A stretch of DNA of 64,000 bases from Rhinopomastus cyanomelas (lineage: Eukaryota > Chordata > Aves > Bucerotiformes > Rhinopomastidae), in contig VXBP01005168.1 of the NCBI GenBank assembly GCA_013400115.1, positions 62,001 through 126,000 on the forward strand. Direction: 5' to 3'. The notes under the pieces are model-generated. The model ran no database searches, was not told the origin of the DNA, and saw only the letters and a program-made list of their open reading frames with translations. Shown here in pieces: positions 23,209-36,092 of the stretch. The number at the start of each line of letters is the position of its first letter. Within the stretch, counting starts at the first letter, position 1. Both the position numbers and the translations under genes were made by a program.

Positions 23209-25223
23209 TGCTAGCTCTTGCCAGATTTAATTCCAGATTGGCCTTAGCACTTTGCACACTGCATCTCTGCATTCTGAATTCAATGTTATTTGATACCTCT
23301 AAAACTGTCTGGGAATTCTAGTTATTTAAAACATGTCTATTTATCCTAAATCTAGAAACTCATTTCTCCCCTGTGGCTTACTGTGGAGACTATTAAATCC
23401 ATTAGTGTACTGTCAGGACCTTCTAGAGTTTCTATTGTTCTGTGGCATATGAGATGTCTGTAAAAAGAGTGACAGTGTATTGGATAGCTTCAGAATCTTG
23501 GGCTATTATGCTTTAGTATTATGCATTCAATTTCTAAGCTCATTTTCTTTCTCTTTTACTAGTTTCATTTTCTTCTTTCACCCTTTTATAGAGACAAAAT
23601 TCGTAGTAGAATTGACTTAAGGGTAGGAAGAAATCTTTGTACTTTGTAGATCCTAATTATTTAGATATTGTTATATGTAATCTAAAATATTAAACAAGCT
23701 CTTTGGAGTTGAAATAATTCAAATACTATTATTAGAAAGGAATTAGAATCAAACTGCTTCTCTTGTTCAAAAATTATGACTAAGTGGAATAGAAGACTCT
23801 CGTTTTGGAAAAATTTGAAGTGGTGTAGTTTCATAAAACTAGAGTATGGCATCAAACAGACCTTGTGATACTGATCGCTGGCCTCGAAGACACTGTTTCA
23901 CAGAGGTGCAAAACACGTTTAAATGATCTTTAAGACTGGAATGAGTTTACGACTGGTAGCAGATGAGTTTTGTGTCTGTCTGTACTGTTTTACTAATCTT
24001 TCCAGTGTATTTGCCATAATCTTCAAGTCTTTTTCTTGTGTTTTTAGGAAAAAAAGCTCTTATTTTTGTTTAGCTTGATTTGTATGTGTGATATACATAT
24101 CTCACTTTGTCTTGCATATTTCTTCTTTACTTTTCCTTCTTTTTATGATGTCTTGCCTTAATTGTATGGAAATTGAAACTTATTTATCATGAAGCTTGAA
24201 AAGAAAAGAAATCACACTGGTTTGGGAGCTTGTGAAACTTCTGAATGATGCAAAGTTTGCTATTTATACTGCTCATTCATCCTCTTCCTACCTCTTCTTA
24301 TCCCTTCTACCTTGTCCCTCTTTTCATATGATGAACTACTTGGGAACCTGCAAGAACAAACGAGACAATTCTTGTTTACTTTAGATTTATCATGATGCAA
24401 GATACAAAGTGCAAAGTGAAGCAGGCTTTTTTGAAGCATGAGTCATTCTTTGTGACTCTATCTCAATGACATATGCCTTCAAAAACATGTTTATATCTAT
24501 GTGATCTAATCCTTCTCAAAAACAGACTATTTTTAGCTCTGTCATTTTGCTAGGTGATACAAGCAGACCAAATGACAGTCAAGAGCGAGTCATTAGTGGA
24601 TTTTTACTTCTTTTTGAGCAATTTCAATGTTTAGTACTAAGCTGCTCTAAAACACTACAGGAATGCATTATCATATAATTTTGTTTTGTGAGATTCCATT
24701 TTAATGTGGTTTCTCCTTCTTAGATAAGGACAGCACATTTACTTACATTTCATTTACTTGGTTTTTCCTGTGTTGTTTCTGGTCTACATACACTAACATA
24801 CAACTGACATCCCAGAAATACAAATTACTGGAACAAACAGCTGAACAGATATAACAGATACCTAATCACTTACTGAAAGAATTGATCTTTCTGAAAGTCT
24901 GTGGGCAACCAACATACAATTGTCCTTCTATAATCTCTGCATAATTAAACAATTTTAGAACCTTTGTGAAGTGAGAAACTCTTAAGTGGAGTTTCATGGC
25001 TGCAGCTTCATGGCTCAGCATTTACTTTCTTCATATACAAGTTGAATTGCATCAGGGAAGCACTTGCTATTCATTTTATTTAGGCATAATTGCAATTTGT
25101 GTCACAGAACGATCATTTTTGATGTTGATAATAACATATGCATTCATGGATAGATACATATCCATCTATCCATCTGTATAAAGGCCTAAAGAACAGACTT
25201 AGGATCTGAAATCTTTTCATACA
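23209..25223. other. Unique AT-rich sequence, no gene seen
   Basis: About 2 kb without repeat ends. A small inverted repeat (ATGGATAG at about 25146 with CTATCCAT at about 25166) is the only local structure I noticed. Short frames at 24196-24384 and 24996-25181 have no recognisable motif. Confidence 0.45.
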
Positions 25224-25906
25224 ATCATAGAATCATTATGGCTGAAAAGAATCTACAGTAAGTCCAGCCTTCATCCCAACATCTCCCTAACCCTGACCTT
25301 AAGTATTCTAGCTACTCAGTGTTTAAACATCTCCAGGGATGGGGACTCCACCACCTCCCTGGGCAGCTGGATCCAGTGCCCAACCACTCTCTCAGGGAAG
25401 AACTTTTTCCTAAGATCCAGTCTAAACCTACCCTGAAGCAACCTGAAGCCCTTTCTTCTCATTTTATCTGTAGTAGTTTGGGAGAAGACACCACCAGCAG
25501 CCTGACTACAACTTCCTTTCAGGTAGCTGTATAGAGCAATAAGATCTCAGCCTCCTTTTCTCTAGGGTAAACAACTCCAGTTCCCTCAGCTGCTCTTCAC
25601 AGGGCCTGTTTTCCAGCCTTCTCCCATCCTCATTGCCCTTCTCTGGCCTTGCTGAAGCACCTCAATATTCTTCTTATGCTGTGGTGTCCAAAACTGGACC
25701 CAGTATTCGGGGTACAGTCTCACAAGTGCCTAGTACAGAGGTACCACCCCCTCCCTGCTGTTGCTGGTTACACCGTTCCTGATCCAGGCCAGGATGCTGT
25801 TGGCCTTCTTGGCCACCTGGGCACCCTGCTGGCTTCTGTTCAGCCAGATGTCAACCAACACCCTCTGCTCCTTTTCTGGCAGGCAGCTCTTCAGCCATTC
25901 TGAGTC
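25224..25906 (-). mobile_element. CR1 LINE fragment, about 680 bp
   Basis: Starts ATCATAGAATCATTATGGCT and reads backwards through the 3' untranslated region and the C-terminal part of ORF2 to the region coding 'KKANSILAWI' (GCCAGGATGCTGTTGGCCTT on the plus strand). All frames are broken. Confidence 0.9.
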
Positions 25907-26721
25907 TTCTAAGTCTTAATGGAGGACAACAAAATTGCCTAAGGCTGAAGACTTAAACTCACTTGCTCCACTGATTTCTTCAGCAAAGGTAAGAAAATTT
26001 TGGAGAAAATGTGTTGCTGAGTGACGAGTCTGTAAATAAAAGTCAAATTCCCACTGAAGCCAAAGAGTAAATTTTCCACAGACTTGAGGTTTATATTAAT
26101 TGATTAGTTTGTGCATGAGCACATACAGTTGCTGCTGTAAGATTAATGTTCAGTATATCTTGACTGCGAAAATTTCATGATGATTATTTTTTGAAAGGTA
26201 CAAACATGTAAAGTTTAACATCAAATGCCTGTGAATTCTTTCACAGAAATCTGAAGTCTGAGATGTTTACACAAAAATTCCCTTTCAAATCAAGCTAATC
26301 TAGTACCTGGTATAGTCTTCATTATTCTGGGAGATGATGAATGATCTAAAAAATCAGCAACCCAAACTTAAAGGACAACTATAAGTCAAGGATTCTGGAA
26401 AAGCTGATGACAGAAAGAAAAAGCCAATCCCTTTTAATTTCTTTTACACTCAATAATTCCAAAAAGCAGAGAGAAATAAAGGAATGTATCTTTTTCCTGT
26501 ATTCTGATTTAGACAAGAAATGGCTTGCTATAATTAATTCACAGAAGAACAATGCTTGGATTAAAGAGAAATAAAAAGACCCAATATTGCTTCTCTTTAG
26601 ATATTTAATGTCTTATTTTAGAGATATAATTTTCGAATAGCAAATCTACTCTGTTTAACAATTAAGTATATGCTACTTAATATCATGTTAAGGAAAGAAT
26701 TATTGAATGTTATGAAAGGAT
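25907..26721. other. Unique sequence, no gene seen
   Basis: AT-rich DNA between two CR1 copies. The 106-codon minus frame 26938-26618 is antisense to a CR1 for most of its length. Confidence 0.45.
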
Positions 26722-27146
26722 CCTGAAGGGACACCTCATTGCCCTCTACAGCTACCTCAAAGGAGATTGGAGAGGGGTGCGTGTTGGCCTCTTCTCCCAA
26801 GTTAATAATGAGAGAAGCAGAGCAAATGGTCTGAAGTTGTGGCAGGGGAGGTTTAGATTGGATATTAGGAGGAAATTGTCCCCTGACAGAGTGGTCAGGC
26901 TCTGGAACAGGCTGCCAGGGAGACGGTTGAGTCACCATCCCTGGAAGTGTTCTGTGAACATGTAGACAAGTGCTTCAGGAGCTGCTCAAGTGGCAGGTAC
27001 TACAAAGGGTTTATTTTGTGTTCCGTCTGGTTGAGTGTTTGGTGCTGGTGTCTGATCAGGGTTTTGGTTTCTGTTGCTGTGTGTATAGCTGAACGTGATG
27101 ATCTGGGAGGTCCTTTCCAATCAGGAATATTCTGTGATTCTGTCAA
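26722..27146 (+). mobile_element. CR1 LINE fragment
   Basis: A plus-strand copy from the 'GHLIALYSYLKG' region to a short ATATTCTGTGATTCTGT tail. Frame 26777-26965 shows 'RVGLFSQVNNERSRANGLKL'. The 3' untranslated region is longer than in the neighbours, with a T/G-rich insert at about 27005-27090. Confidence 0.87.
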
Positions 27147-28527
27147 ATAAAAAGTTATTTAATGTTATGAGGTAAAAAGTAGCACATTATTCTTTATTTT
27201 GCAAAACTTCCACTAGTATTCCTGTGATTCTAAAAGTATTTCCATATTTCTTGATGTTCTTCTAAATTTGTACCTTGTCACTGTCTTCTGTCTACCAGGA
27301 TCTGGAAATATTTCTCTCATCCTTACTGACTAAGTATTTCATAATTTATTAGTGAATTTATTTTTCTTAAGTTTCTCCTTGGACATATTCTGTTTGACAA
27401 TGATAGGTGAAGTATGAAGGCTCATCTGTAGAAATTATTTCTTCTTGTCCTACTCTTCATGCCATCATATGTTTTCAGAAAAATAGAATGCTTTTACACA
27501 ATATTCTTTTTCAATATATTTTCATAAGAAGATTAAGAATCCCATCTACTTCTATCCAGCTTACTCGGACAGAAATGATTTTCATATCACCTCCCAAGGG
27601 TTAAATGGGTACTTTAAAAATCCAGACAAATTCCAGGAGCAACGCTAGCAGCAGCTTTACACGACTGGATGTATTATGCTAGTTGCTGTAGTATATAGCG
27701 AATCAAATTGGACCCACAAAGGACCACAGTATAACACGGCACATGTCAAACTGATCAGAATTGCCTGTGTCATTGTATGCTGAAGAAGCTTCTCAGATTC
27801 CCTTTGTGGCCTCCAACGCTCCTTTTCATCGTGATGCTATTGATATAACTATTTGATGAAATGATTTGAATTCTGAAAGAACAGATGTTAGCTCTACAGC
27901 AGTTGTGATATCCTCCTTGGTGGTTGGGCACATAGGTTCTGAGGGGAGAGATTGTTCAATAAATAATAATAAGATCTCCTAGGTAGATGAGAGACAGATC
28001 CTGTTTAAAGTGATTTGGTCTCAGTAGTTGATGTGTCTAACTCCAGGGCTATTTTATCTCAAACTTATATTAGTTCTGCTTCAATTAACATTTTGGTCCA
28101 CAACGGAGCACTGCTGATTAATTAGTTATTGTCAGTAACTTCATCTTCTGGCCCTGACTCCAGCCACTCAGTCCAGTGTGTATTGATCAGCCTCTAGATC
28201 TGCAGCATGTTCTTTCTTGGTCTTTATGAACCAGATATTGGTCTTGTTCTCAATTAGTAACAAACCTAAGAACCATGGTAATAAATTCAGCTAAACTAGT
28301 TCTTCCTAGTTGAAGTTAGGCAGATACTTAAATACTACATTGCATAGGAGCACTGGATGTTGGTAAGATGTTAGAAATGTAGAAACACTGCAACTTAGGA
28401 ACTTTTTAAAATCCATCTTATCTATTTCAAGTACTAAGTCATGCCAGACACCTCTTTTGTACAGAGGATTGGAAAAAGACCTTTGCCATTGATAAGTCAC
28501 TGTTAGGAGGTGGTTCTTTAAAAAAGT
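27147..28527. other. Unique sequence, no gene seen
   Basis: AT-rich DNA. Frames at 27407-27604 and 28306-28533 are short and unrecognised. AAATAATAATAAG near 27960 is simple low-complexity sequence. Confidence 0.45.
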
Positions 28528-28745
28528 TTTCATAGATCATCAAGGTTGGAAAACACATTCAAGATCAAGTCCAACCATCCACACCACAACTTCGAACCAC
28601 CTAATCATCTCCTGAAAGACCATATCTGCCCATTTGTTGAACATTTCCAGGGACAGTGCTTCTACCTCTTCCCTGGGCAGTCTGTTCCAAGGCCTTCCCC
28701 CTCTTTCTGGGAAAAAGTTTTTTCCTAAGGGCCAATCTGAATCTA
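28528..28745 (-). mobile_element. CR1 LINE fragment, old subfamily
   Basis: Minus-strand copy with GATCATCAAGGTTGGAAA at its 3' side and the CCTGGGCAGTCTGTTCCAAG region coding the 'NRLP' motif. It has no clean tandem tail. Confidence 0.78.
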
Positions 28746-30427
28746 GTACTTTGTTAAGGTCTCAAAACAAAACAGTTTCAAAACACCTTGGATATTCTAT
28801 GCATTCATGACTGAGTAGATTTATAAGAATTTGGTAATGCTGTAACAGCTTTGTTGGCTTAACTAGACACCGTATGGACACGGAAGGTTCTCTGATGACT
28901 TCATAAATTTGATCTTTCATAGATATTCCCGAGGTTTCTTGTAAAGAAAGGGGTGTGTATATAGCACTGCCAGGAAAATAGTTGTTGTTTGAGTGGGACA
29001 GTACAGGGATGGTGAGTTAGGATCACTAACTCCACTATCCTCACAGAAAAGCTCACCGTAGCTGGAATATTCTATGCAAATTCATGGTGCCACAGAAAAG
29101 TGATCCTGATTTCACAGTCATTATTAATGTTTGATGTTTTTCGGAGGTTTATGTGCTAAATAGGTATGTTAACATTTATACAACTGTTCAAATTGTATAG
29201 CAGTTTCAGTTTTATAGCTAACAGACTTTAAAATGGGTAAGAAAGAGCATAGAATACAAAGACAACAGAAGTTTAGGAAATGTCAAACTACTGCTTTCAT
29301 TATGCTCATAATCTTTAATGTGTTTTTATTAAAATTTGGTCTGAATAATTTTCCTTTACTTCCATGGCATTATAAGTCAAATTTCAAGCCTTCATTGTGA
29401 TTTGATATAGAGAAGAAACAAAGGTTTCCTCCCTGACAGAGTAGGCTTCAAATAATTTTCTACCTTGTACTACCTGGGGTCTGTCCAATCCTACTATAGA
29501 AAGGTAAATGGACAACCTATTTAAGAATCAGAGTGGAGCTGAGTCCTTATATAAACAATGCTTTTATGTAAGGAAATACGTAAGAACATGAAGAGTTTCT
29601 CTCGAAGGACAGCATAATTTCAGGGCAACATGATTTCCCCATACACATTCCACTCCACCCGCTACCTTTGGTGGTCAGAAATGTCTCTTTTGTGCATTTT
29701 CATGTAAATTGTTACTGCAACATATCGTTAGCTTTGGGGAAAGAAGTTATTGCCAAAGGCCAGAAGTCTGCTGTGAGGAAATTTATTTGCTGAGAAAGCA
29801 GTTCATGAAAGTTTCCACAGGATTTATAAGCTCAGAAGAGCTGCTGATTCTGCAAGAATTGGTATACATTCTCTGCAGGAGACAGAGAAGCTTGTGACAC
29901 ACAATCAGTGCACTGGTGGCAGGTTGTGTACGTCAGCCTGCATCTGGGAGGTCAGGGACTGCTGAAAGCAGATGAAGCCAGGTGATGATGCAGTCTCCCC
30001 CTTCCCTAGGCTGACATTTATTTTGTACAACTGTCCTCAAGTGATGGCTACCAGTGGCGGCCACAATGGATGTATCTGGTTGCAACTGCTGCATCAAAGT
30101 GGATTCAGGGGAGACAATTAACAGTATGGTAGCCAATGGCTAATTTGAGCATTGCACTCACCTAACCAAAGTGCTGGTTTGCCTCAAGATGAAATTGTAA
30201 GGACCTAACATCTGTATTTGGCATGCAAATATGACTATGCCTCAAACATCTTACTGCTTAAATGTGGACAGGACAAAGGCCTCATGACAACAGGCTGCAC
30301 ACCAGCATCTCCCCTTCAGAAAAGACGCTTCTCAAGGTTGCTTCTCAATGTCACTTCTCAAAGCTGAGAGAAACCCTTAAGTCAAATATGCAGTAAATGA
30401 ATTGGGAATGAGACCACTAAAACTTTT
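28746..30427. other. Unique sequence, no gene seen
   Basis: About 1.7 kb. Composition is ordinary until about 30400, where GC content rises at the LTR. Confidence 0.4.
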
Positions 30428-31493
30428 TGTCAGCCCTTGCCCAGTGCCAGCTGTGACTTGCTGTGGCTTGCAGCGGCTCCCGGAGGACCCTGGTCCTGCC
30501 GCCGCAGGGAGGAGATGCAGCTGCTCTGTGCGGCTCTCCCCGCCCCAGCCCAAACCTGATGCTGTGCGGTCATGGCCACGGACAGGAGAAGCAAGACTTT
30601 GGTGCAGATTTATCATCACCACTCCCCCAATGGAGCAGCCCTTCAGCATTGTGGTGAGCTGGAGTACTCCTCTTCCTCCTGGAGCTGAGACAGGAGAGGA
30701 GCGGGTCCTGGAAAACCCTCTTGGCTGTGTGCAGAGTGTGGGGGGCCCCTGCTGACACAGCCAGGCGATTGGTCTCCATGCTTGGACCCCGCACATGGCC
30801 GGGGCCATGCGGCGCTCGCTGCCATTTTAGAGAGACTGATCAGCAGGAAGAGAGACCCTTTGTGATTTCTGCCCCTGAGGAAAACTGGGGATGCTCAAGC
30901 ACTGGGGAGAATTCCTTCATGCTTAGCTGAAGAAAGCAGAAGGACTTGGGAATCCTTAAACCTTGGGCATGAAAGACAGAGTCTGGGTCCTTTGTTTGAA
31001 AGCCTGTCTCCTGCACTGAGGGATGCAGTTCAGGTACTGAGGAATCAGACCTGCCCGATGAGCGTGGAGCTGGAGAAGCTACGCTGAAGAATTGAAGAAT
31101 TCACCAGTCTGCAAACAGTTTGGGTCTCGCTGTACTGCAGATGGGGGTGATGCATGAGTAATAGAGAGGGTGGTGGTACTCGTCTCTGCTTGACTGACAT
31201 GCTCTTTTTCCCTCAGATCTCTAAGATGGAAAAAGACCCAAGGGACTAAATATGATAGTCATCTCCCATCGTGTTTTTCTCAGAATGTGTGATGGCATTT
31301 GTGACACAGTTTGTGTGCACTGACTTGCTTAACCTTTTCTTCTTTTCTGTATACAGTTACAGAGTTAACAAACCCTTTTCCATTTTCCCTGAGCTATCCA
31401 TTGTCTGGCAAATTTTATCCGAGATCTCATTGAGACCTCACTGCTTTTGTTTTCTTTTCCTTTATCTTAAATTGTGGTCTGGAACCCACCACA
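30428..31493 (+). mobile_element. LTR, family A (copy 2), GC-rich 5' half
   Basis: The 3' end GGAACCCACCACA at 31481-31493 and the body from about 30580 match the copy at 38918-40257 closely. Examples are the GGAGAAGCAAGA stretch, a block coding nothing at 30880-31080, and the GTCTGGCAAATTTTATCC stretch near the end. The proposed 5' end TGTCAGCC at 30428 is preceded by CTTTT, and the 3' end is followed by CCTTT. That would be a 5-bp target duplication with one change, which is only suggestive. Region 30430-30830 is rich in C, G and CpG, as in the U3 part of an LTR. The frames here (such as 117 codons at 30402-30755 and 143 codons on the other strand) are by-products of GC-rich sequence. Confidence 0.75.
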
Positions 31494-32005
31494 CCTTTGT
31501 GAGTGACTTTGTTTAGAGATTTTTTCAGTACACAGTCCCATATTTTTGTATCCTAAATACTCTCCTTTCTAGTTTATCTTACCTGTTTTTTGTGTACTGT
31601 GTATTAATTTTTCTTACAAAAATACAAACAAAAATCTTCCCCCACATTTATGTCACGTTCACAAAGAAAACATATATTAAAATCCAAAAATTCTTTCAAG
31701 TATTTATAAAAAACATTAAATAAAATTAGTCCTTATGAATAGTTAGATGGAATATTGGGTTTGTATCCTCTTGGATTATTTAAACTAATTGAAACACTAC
31801 ACCTGAGGACTACAGAAGAATCATTTAAGTAATTTTCTTCTGCAGATATTTGATTTGATTTTTTCTTATTGTCAGTATGGAATAAATTATATCTAGGGCA
31901 CCAATACCATATTAAAAATTAAAATTTCAATTTAAGTTGTGATAGGATGTTTGCCTTCATAATTGAAATTAATAAGACTTTGCTATTTTAAGAAATTGTG
32001 GATGG
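31494..32005. other. Unique sequence, no gene seen
   Basis: AT-rich DNA between the LTR and a split CR1. Confidence 0.45.
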
Positions 32006-32326
32006 CACAACTTGAAGCCACTTCTTTTTCTCCTATCACCTGTGGCTTGCAGGAAGAGACCAACAGTCTAAGTGATCCTGCTCTGGCAGGGGAGTTGGAC
32101 CAGATGATCTTTTGAGGGCCCTTCCAGTTGCTAATGTTCTGTGATTTTGGAACACCCATCTTTCTACAACCTCCTCTTAGATAGTTGTAAACCGCAGTAA
32201 GGTCTCAATTTAGCCTCCTTTTCTTCAGAGTAGACAACTCCAGTTCCCTCAGTGAGATCTTTCATCAACCTTGTTGCCCTTCTTTGGTCCTGCTCCAGCA
32301 CCTCAACATCTTTCTTGAAGTGAGGG
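32006..32326 (-). mobile_element. Old CR1 LINE split by a younger one
   Basis: The minus-strand CR1 is recognisable at 32006-32063 (the 'GLKL' region, reading CACAACTTGAAGCCACTTC on the plus strand) and again at 32151-32326 (the 'ELELSTLK' and 'RLV' regions). The gap between is filled by a plus-strand CR1 tail, so the older copy was the target. Confidence 0.78.
32065..32150 (+). mobile_element. CR1 LINE 3' scrap nested in an old CR1
   Basis: Contains GTGATCCTGCTCTGGCAG, TGGACCAGATGATC and a short CTAATGTTCTGTGATT tail. Only the last 85 bp of the inserted element are present, so it was severely 5'-truncated on arrival. Confidence 0.8.
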
Positions 32327-33064
32327 ATTTCTCTATTTCAGACAATGCAAACATTCCGAAACTTTTTTGTGTTACTCTTTGTGTTATAGGGATCTTTTTC
32401 TACTAAGTGATCACAGTTTAAAACTTTACCAGAAATACAGTGTTTTCAGTTCATTGTGATGATTGCTGTGAGCAAAACAAAGAAACAGCACAATAAATAA
32501 ATTTGTGTTGATTTAAATCAGTGACACTCAACCTTGAACACATGTCAGTCACTCTGACATAAAGCAGAGCCACCAGGAACCACAATGCATTTTTTACAAG
32601 TGTACTTTGCAAAAGTAAATGTAAAATTTTATTATGAAATAAAGGTTAAATCATTCGTCCATTGAATTACATATGATTTGCTACACTAGCAGGATTGTTT
32701 CTGATAGGTTCAAAGTGGTTTCTTACATTATAAATCAGGGCTGAAGTGCTAGAGTACTTTTCCATGAGGTAGCTTAGTTGTAGGCTGGATGTACTCAGCT
32801 GTAGTACTGAGTGCAGGGGGTTTTGCCTTCTGATTCAGTGATAGCTGTAAACATACCTACATTGCAGAAGTGTCTTTGTACTCAAATGAGGATTTGGATA
32901 CTTTCTTATATTAAAAAACTGATTGACATATTCTCTATGACTATGAATGGTATTTCATTGGGAACTGTGATCTGGGAACACTGGGGCATAGTCTCGTAGA
33001 ATTTAGGACTGTGAATGCAGCTATGCTGCTGTTACACTGTTCTGTGATGTGCTCCCTTCCTGGA
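32327..33064. other. Unique sequence, no gene seen
   Basis: AT-rich DNA with no recognised repeat end. Confidence 0.45.
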
Positions 33065-33600
33065 GAACACAACAATGCCAAACAAATCTGGATCTTGACC
33101 TACATGACCTACTGAGCCAGCCAGACACAGTCCAGGAGGTTTCTCCAGGGCATTGGTGACAATTTCCTGATGCAAATGGTGAAGGACCCTAATAGAAGAT
33201 GAGCACTGCTGGATCTTGTACTCACCAACAAGAAGGTCTGGTTGAAGGAGTGAAGGTTGAGGGCAGCCTTGGTTGCAGTGACTGTGAGATGGTGGAGTTC
33301 AGGGTCTCGTGGTAGGAACAGAATAGCTAGCAGAATCACAACCCTGGACTTCAGCAGGGCAAACTTTGGCCTTTCCAAGCAATTGCTAGGGGAAATCCCA
33401 TGGGACAGGGTATTGGCAGGTAAAGGGGCTCAGGGTGCTGGTTAACATTCAAAGACTACTTTCTTGAATTGCAAGACAAGAGCATTCCAACAGGTAGCAA
33501 GTCAAGGAAGAAAGCCAGAAGATCTGCGTGGTTAAACAGGGAGCTAATTTAGAATCTCTTCAAAAAGATACCAAGGGAACCACATTTCTGGCCACCTTTG
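33065..33600 (+). mobile_element. CR1 LINE fragment from the middle of ORF2
   Basis: This matches the part of CR1 ORF2 between the endonuclease and reverse transcriptase domains. Near 33210 it reads like 'LDLVLTNKE', near 33280 like 'GCSDCEMVEF', and frame 33257-33445 carries 'RITTLDFSRANFGL' and 'LGEIPWDRVLAGKGAQ'. No 3' end, tail or reverse transcriptase core follows. That is unusual, because CR1 insertions normally keep the 3' end. A later deletion must have removed the rest. Confidence 0.8.
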
Positions 33601-34090
33601 CTGGAAGTCTGACAAGGGCAAGGTAAGAGTATTAGATTGGAAAAAAAATATGCAGAAATATCCAAGCTTCCTTGTCTATTGTAAACATTAGTGGAAGTTG
33701 ATAAACCTCCCAGCAGCTGCCTTTGCCCTGTGAAATAATAGATGGAGCTTTTCTGGCTTTACTTACTTTCTCATTCACCAGAAAACTAGTGCTATCACAA
33801 TTATGTATCAGCACACATTGATGCTCAAGCAAACACTGAAATGTTAAGAACAATAAGGAATAAAAGGTACCCTTGTAATGAAATTATGGCAGTGCAAATG
33901 AAAAACCAAAAACCTTTTGTTGGCTCTGCTCTTTCCTCAGTCTGAATCTTGTTTCTTGCTCTTGTCCCAGTGGTACATCTCTTCTCTGTAAGGTGAAATC
34001 AAGCAAAAGAGATCCACACCAGTGAACTAAATACCAAGAAAAGCTTGGACTTCTAGAGTTTAACCTCATCTTTGTTAAGTCCAAGCTACT
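33601..34090. other. Unique sequence, no gene seen
   Basis: No repeat or exon-like structure is visible. Confidence 0.4.
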
Positions 34091-34175
34091 TTACAGTGAG
34101 GGAGACAGAGCACTGGAGCGGGCTACTCAGGGAGGTTGTGAAGTCTCCTTTTCTGGAGACATTCCAAACATTCTT
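34091..34175 (+). mobile_element. CR1 LINE scrap without its tail
   Basis: TTACAGTGAGGGAGACAGAG, then a 'GLLREVVKSPFLETF'-like coding stretch (frame broken). It stops inside ORF2, with no 3' untranslated region. Confidence 0.7.
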
Positions 34176-35965
34176 TATTTTTTGCCCAGCTAGAGATACA
34201 GCTCCAATGAATTCCACTGCCTGGGAAAAGGATTAATTTCCTTTGTCATGAGGAAGTTTGAAATGGAATCGTTATAGACGTCATCTTAATGAGTGCATTA
34301 TGGTGGAAAGAAGGTGATGCCATGAAGTTTCCAGCTGCTGTGCAAAGATATCAGATCTTCACCAGGTAAGTGAAAAACCAATGCATGATTTCATGGGTAA
34401 CCTTTTAACATTGTAGTTCAGGAACTCATTTCTGAAGGTGGGCTGAAATATTTTTTAATTTCCTTCCTGAAGTTTGTGATATAAATTCAGCTATTCAATT
34501 GCAATGCCCGGAGCAAGACCAGACACTCAAAAGTCTTCCTTCCAAATTGGATGCTATAACCTCTGGTCATATTCAATCCACGTTCTCTCTCTGTGATGTC
34601 ATTTCATCTTTAAGTGGAAAAGACATAATTTGTGCATTGAAAATAAATGCATCCAATAATATTTTACATCATGTAGGTTGTATAAAACCTACAGGCTACA
34701 GCAGTTTTGAAGGAGCCTGAAGGATTTGCATTCATGTGAAAAGGGGTGATGAACTGATTCTCTCTCATGTACCTCTGCCAACCACAATAAACCCTATATA
34801 AAGCTGCAGAAGGAAACTTGGTGTCTCGTAGCCATTTCAAAAAAAGAGTGATATTGATGTTTGGTCTTAGAATATGATGGTACAAGTCAAAACAATGAAT
34901 CTCTAGCATCCAATTATAGCATCCCTAGAATTCAAGTAATTTCAAATATTTTTTCTAAACACATCTAATCCCCAGAAATCTACCCTTGCTCTCAGTGTGT
35001 GAGTTAGACATTTCCAAGCAAGGCCAGTTTTTCACCAAATTTGTTAAATGTTTCACTTTGTCTGCAGGGTGAACTCAAAGCAACCAAGGTTTTTGACTTT
35101 GAGATTTTGAATTAACCCTCGTTTTAAAATCAATATAGGGAAACCAAGTGTGTATTTGACTCAAGTGAAACAAACCTGCTAGGTGTGTATCAACTCCTCA
35201 TGGCTCTGTGTAAAACTTCATGAGGTGGCAGTCTTACAGAACATCACTACCTAACAGATGTTTATAGATAACAGACAATTCTCAGACATTACCAGTATTA
35301 ACATTTCTTATTCATGAATGTGAAAGCAGTGCTTTCCTGAAGGATGCACAGCTCTAGATAGAAAAGTCTCAAGCAAACATAAATTCAACTTAGGCAGCCT
35401 CAGACAAATATAGACTTGGTGAGGATAATTATTTCTGCAGAACACAAATTTAAGACAAAAGGTTTAATAGATAATTTTCTTTCCTGCTGAATTTTCAAAG
35501 ATGAAGGGCTTAAAAACACTATAAATAAATTTCTTCAATCCAGGAAAATTCTTGATCTGAATCAGAAATACCAGATGTGTATTAATATCTGCATAAGCAG
35601 GGAAGAGAGACAGCAAAGAAAACAAGATATAGAAAGTGTATATATAATAAAATACATATATTTTATGATATATATTTCCATATAAAAGTATATAGAAATA
35701 AAATAAGATGTGTATATGTAATAAAATGTAACTTTAAAATCAATTATTATATTCTTAAAAAAAACCAGAGTGACAATTCCATCTGAATGTTGTCAGGTAG
35801 GTGGAAAATTATTCCTATCACTTCAGAAGTACCAGACACTGGAGCTACATAGTGATTTGAAAGAACATGTTAAACCAAAATGAAAATGAAGGTATAATAC
35901 ATTAGTAAGAACAGGAGAAAAATCATGTAATTGATTCATGAGATATTAGTATTTAGAGGAAGGAG
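34176..35965. other. Unique AT-rich sequence, no gene seen
   Basis: About 1.8 kb. An AT-rich low-complexity patch lies at about 35636-35720 (TATATATAATAAAATACATA-like). Confidence 0.45.
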
Positions 35966-36092
35966 TGCAAGACCCGACTGGACGGGTTCCTGTGTGACTT
36001 GGTTTAGGTGATCCTGCTGTTGCAGGCGGATTGGACTAGTTGATCTTTCGAGGTCTCTTCCTATCCATAATGATTCTATGATTCTATGATTC
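35966..36092 (+). mobile_element. Young CR1 LINE 3' end, strongly truncated
   Basis: The last 127 bp of the youngest CR1 subfamily: AAGACCCGACTGGACGGGTT, the 'FLCDLV' stop region, GTTGCAGGCGGATTGG, and a clean ATGATTCTATGATTCTATGA tail. It is nearly identical to the ends of 40977-41779 and 63120-63330. Confidence 0.93.

Noticed and set aside
30377..30808. Overlapping 143-codon minus and 117-codon plus frames as genes
   Set aside because: Several frames are open on both strands in a GC-rich LTR, the usual sign of low stop-codon density and not of coding. No domain is present.
35636..35720. AT-rich patch as a replication origin or matrix attachment site
   Set aside because: Low-complexity AT sequence alone is not enough evidence for either function.
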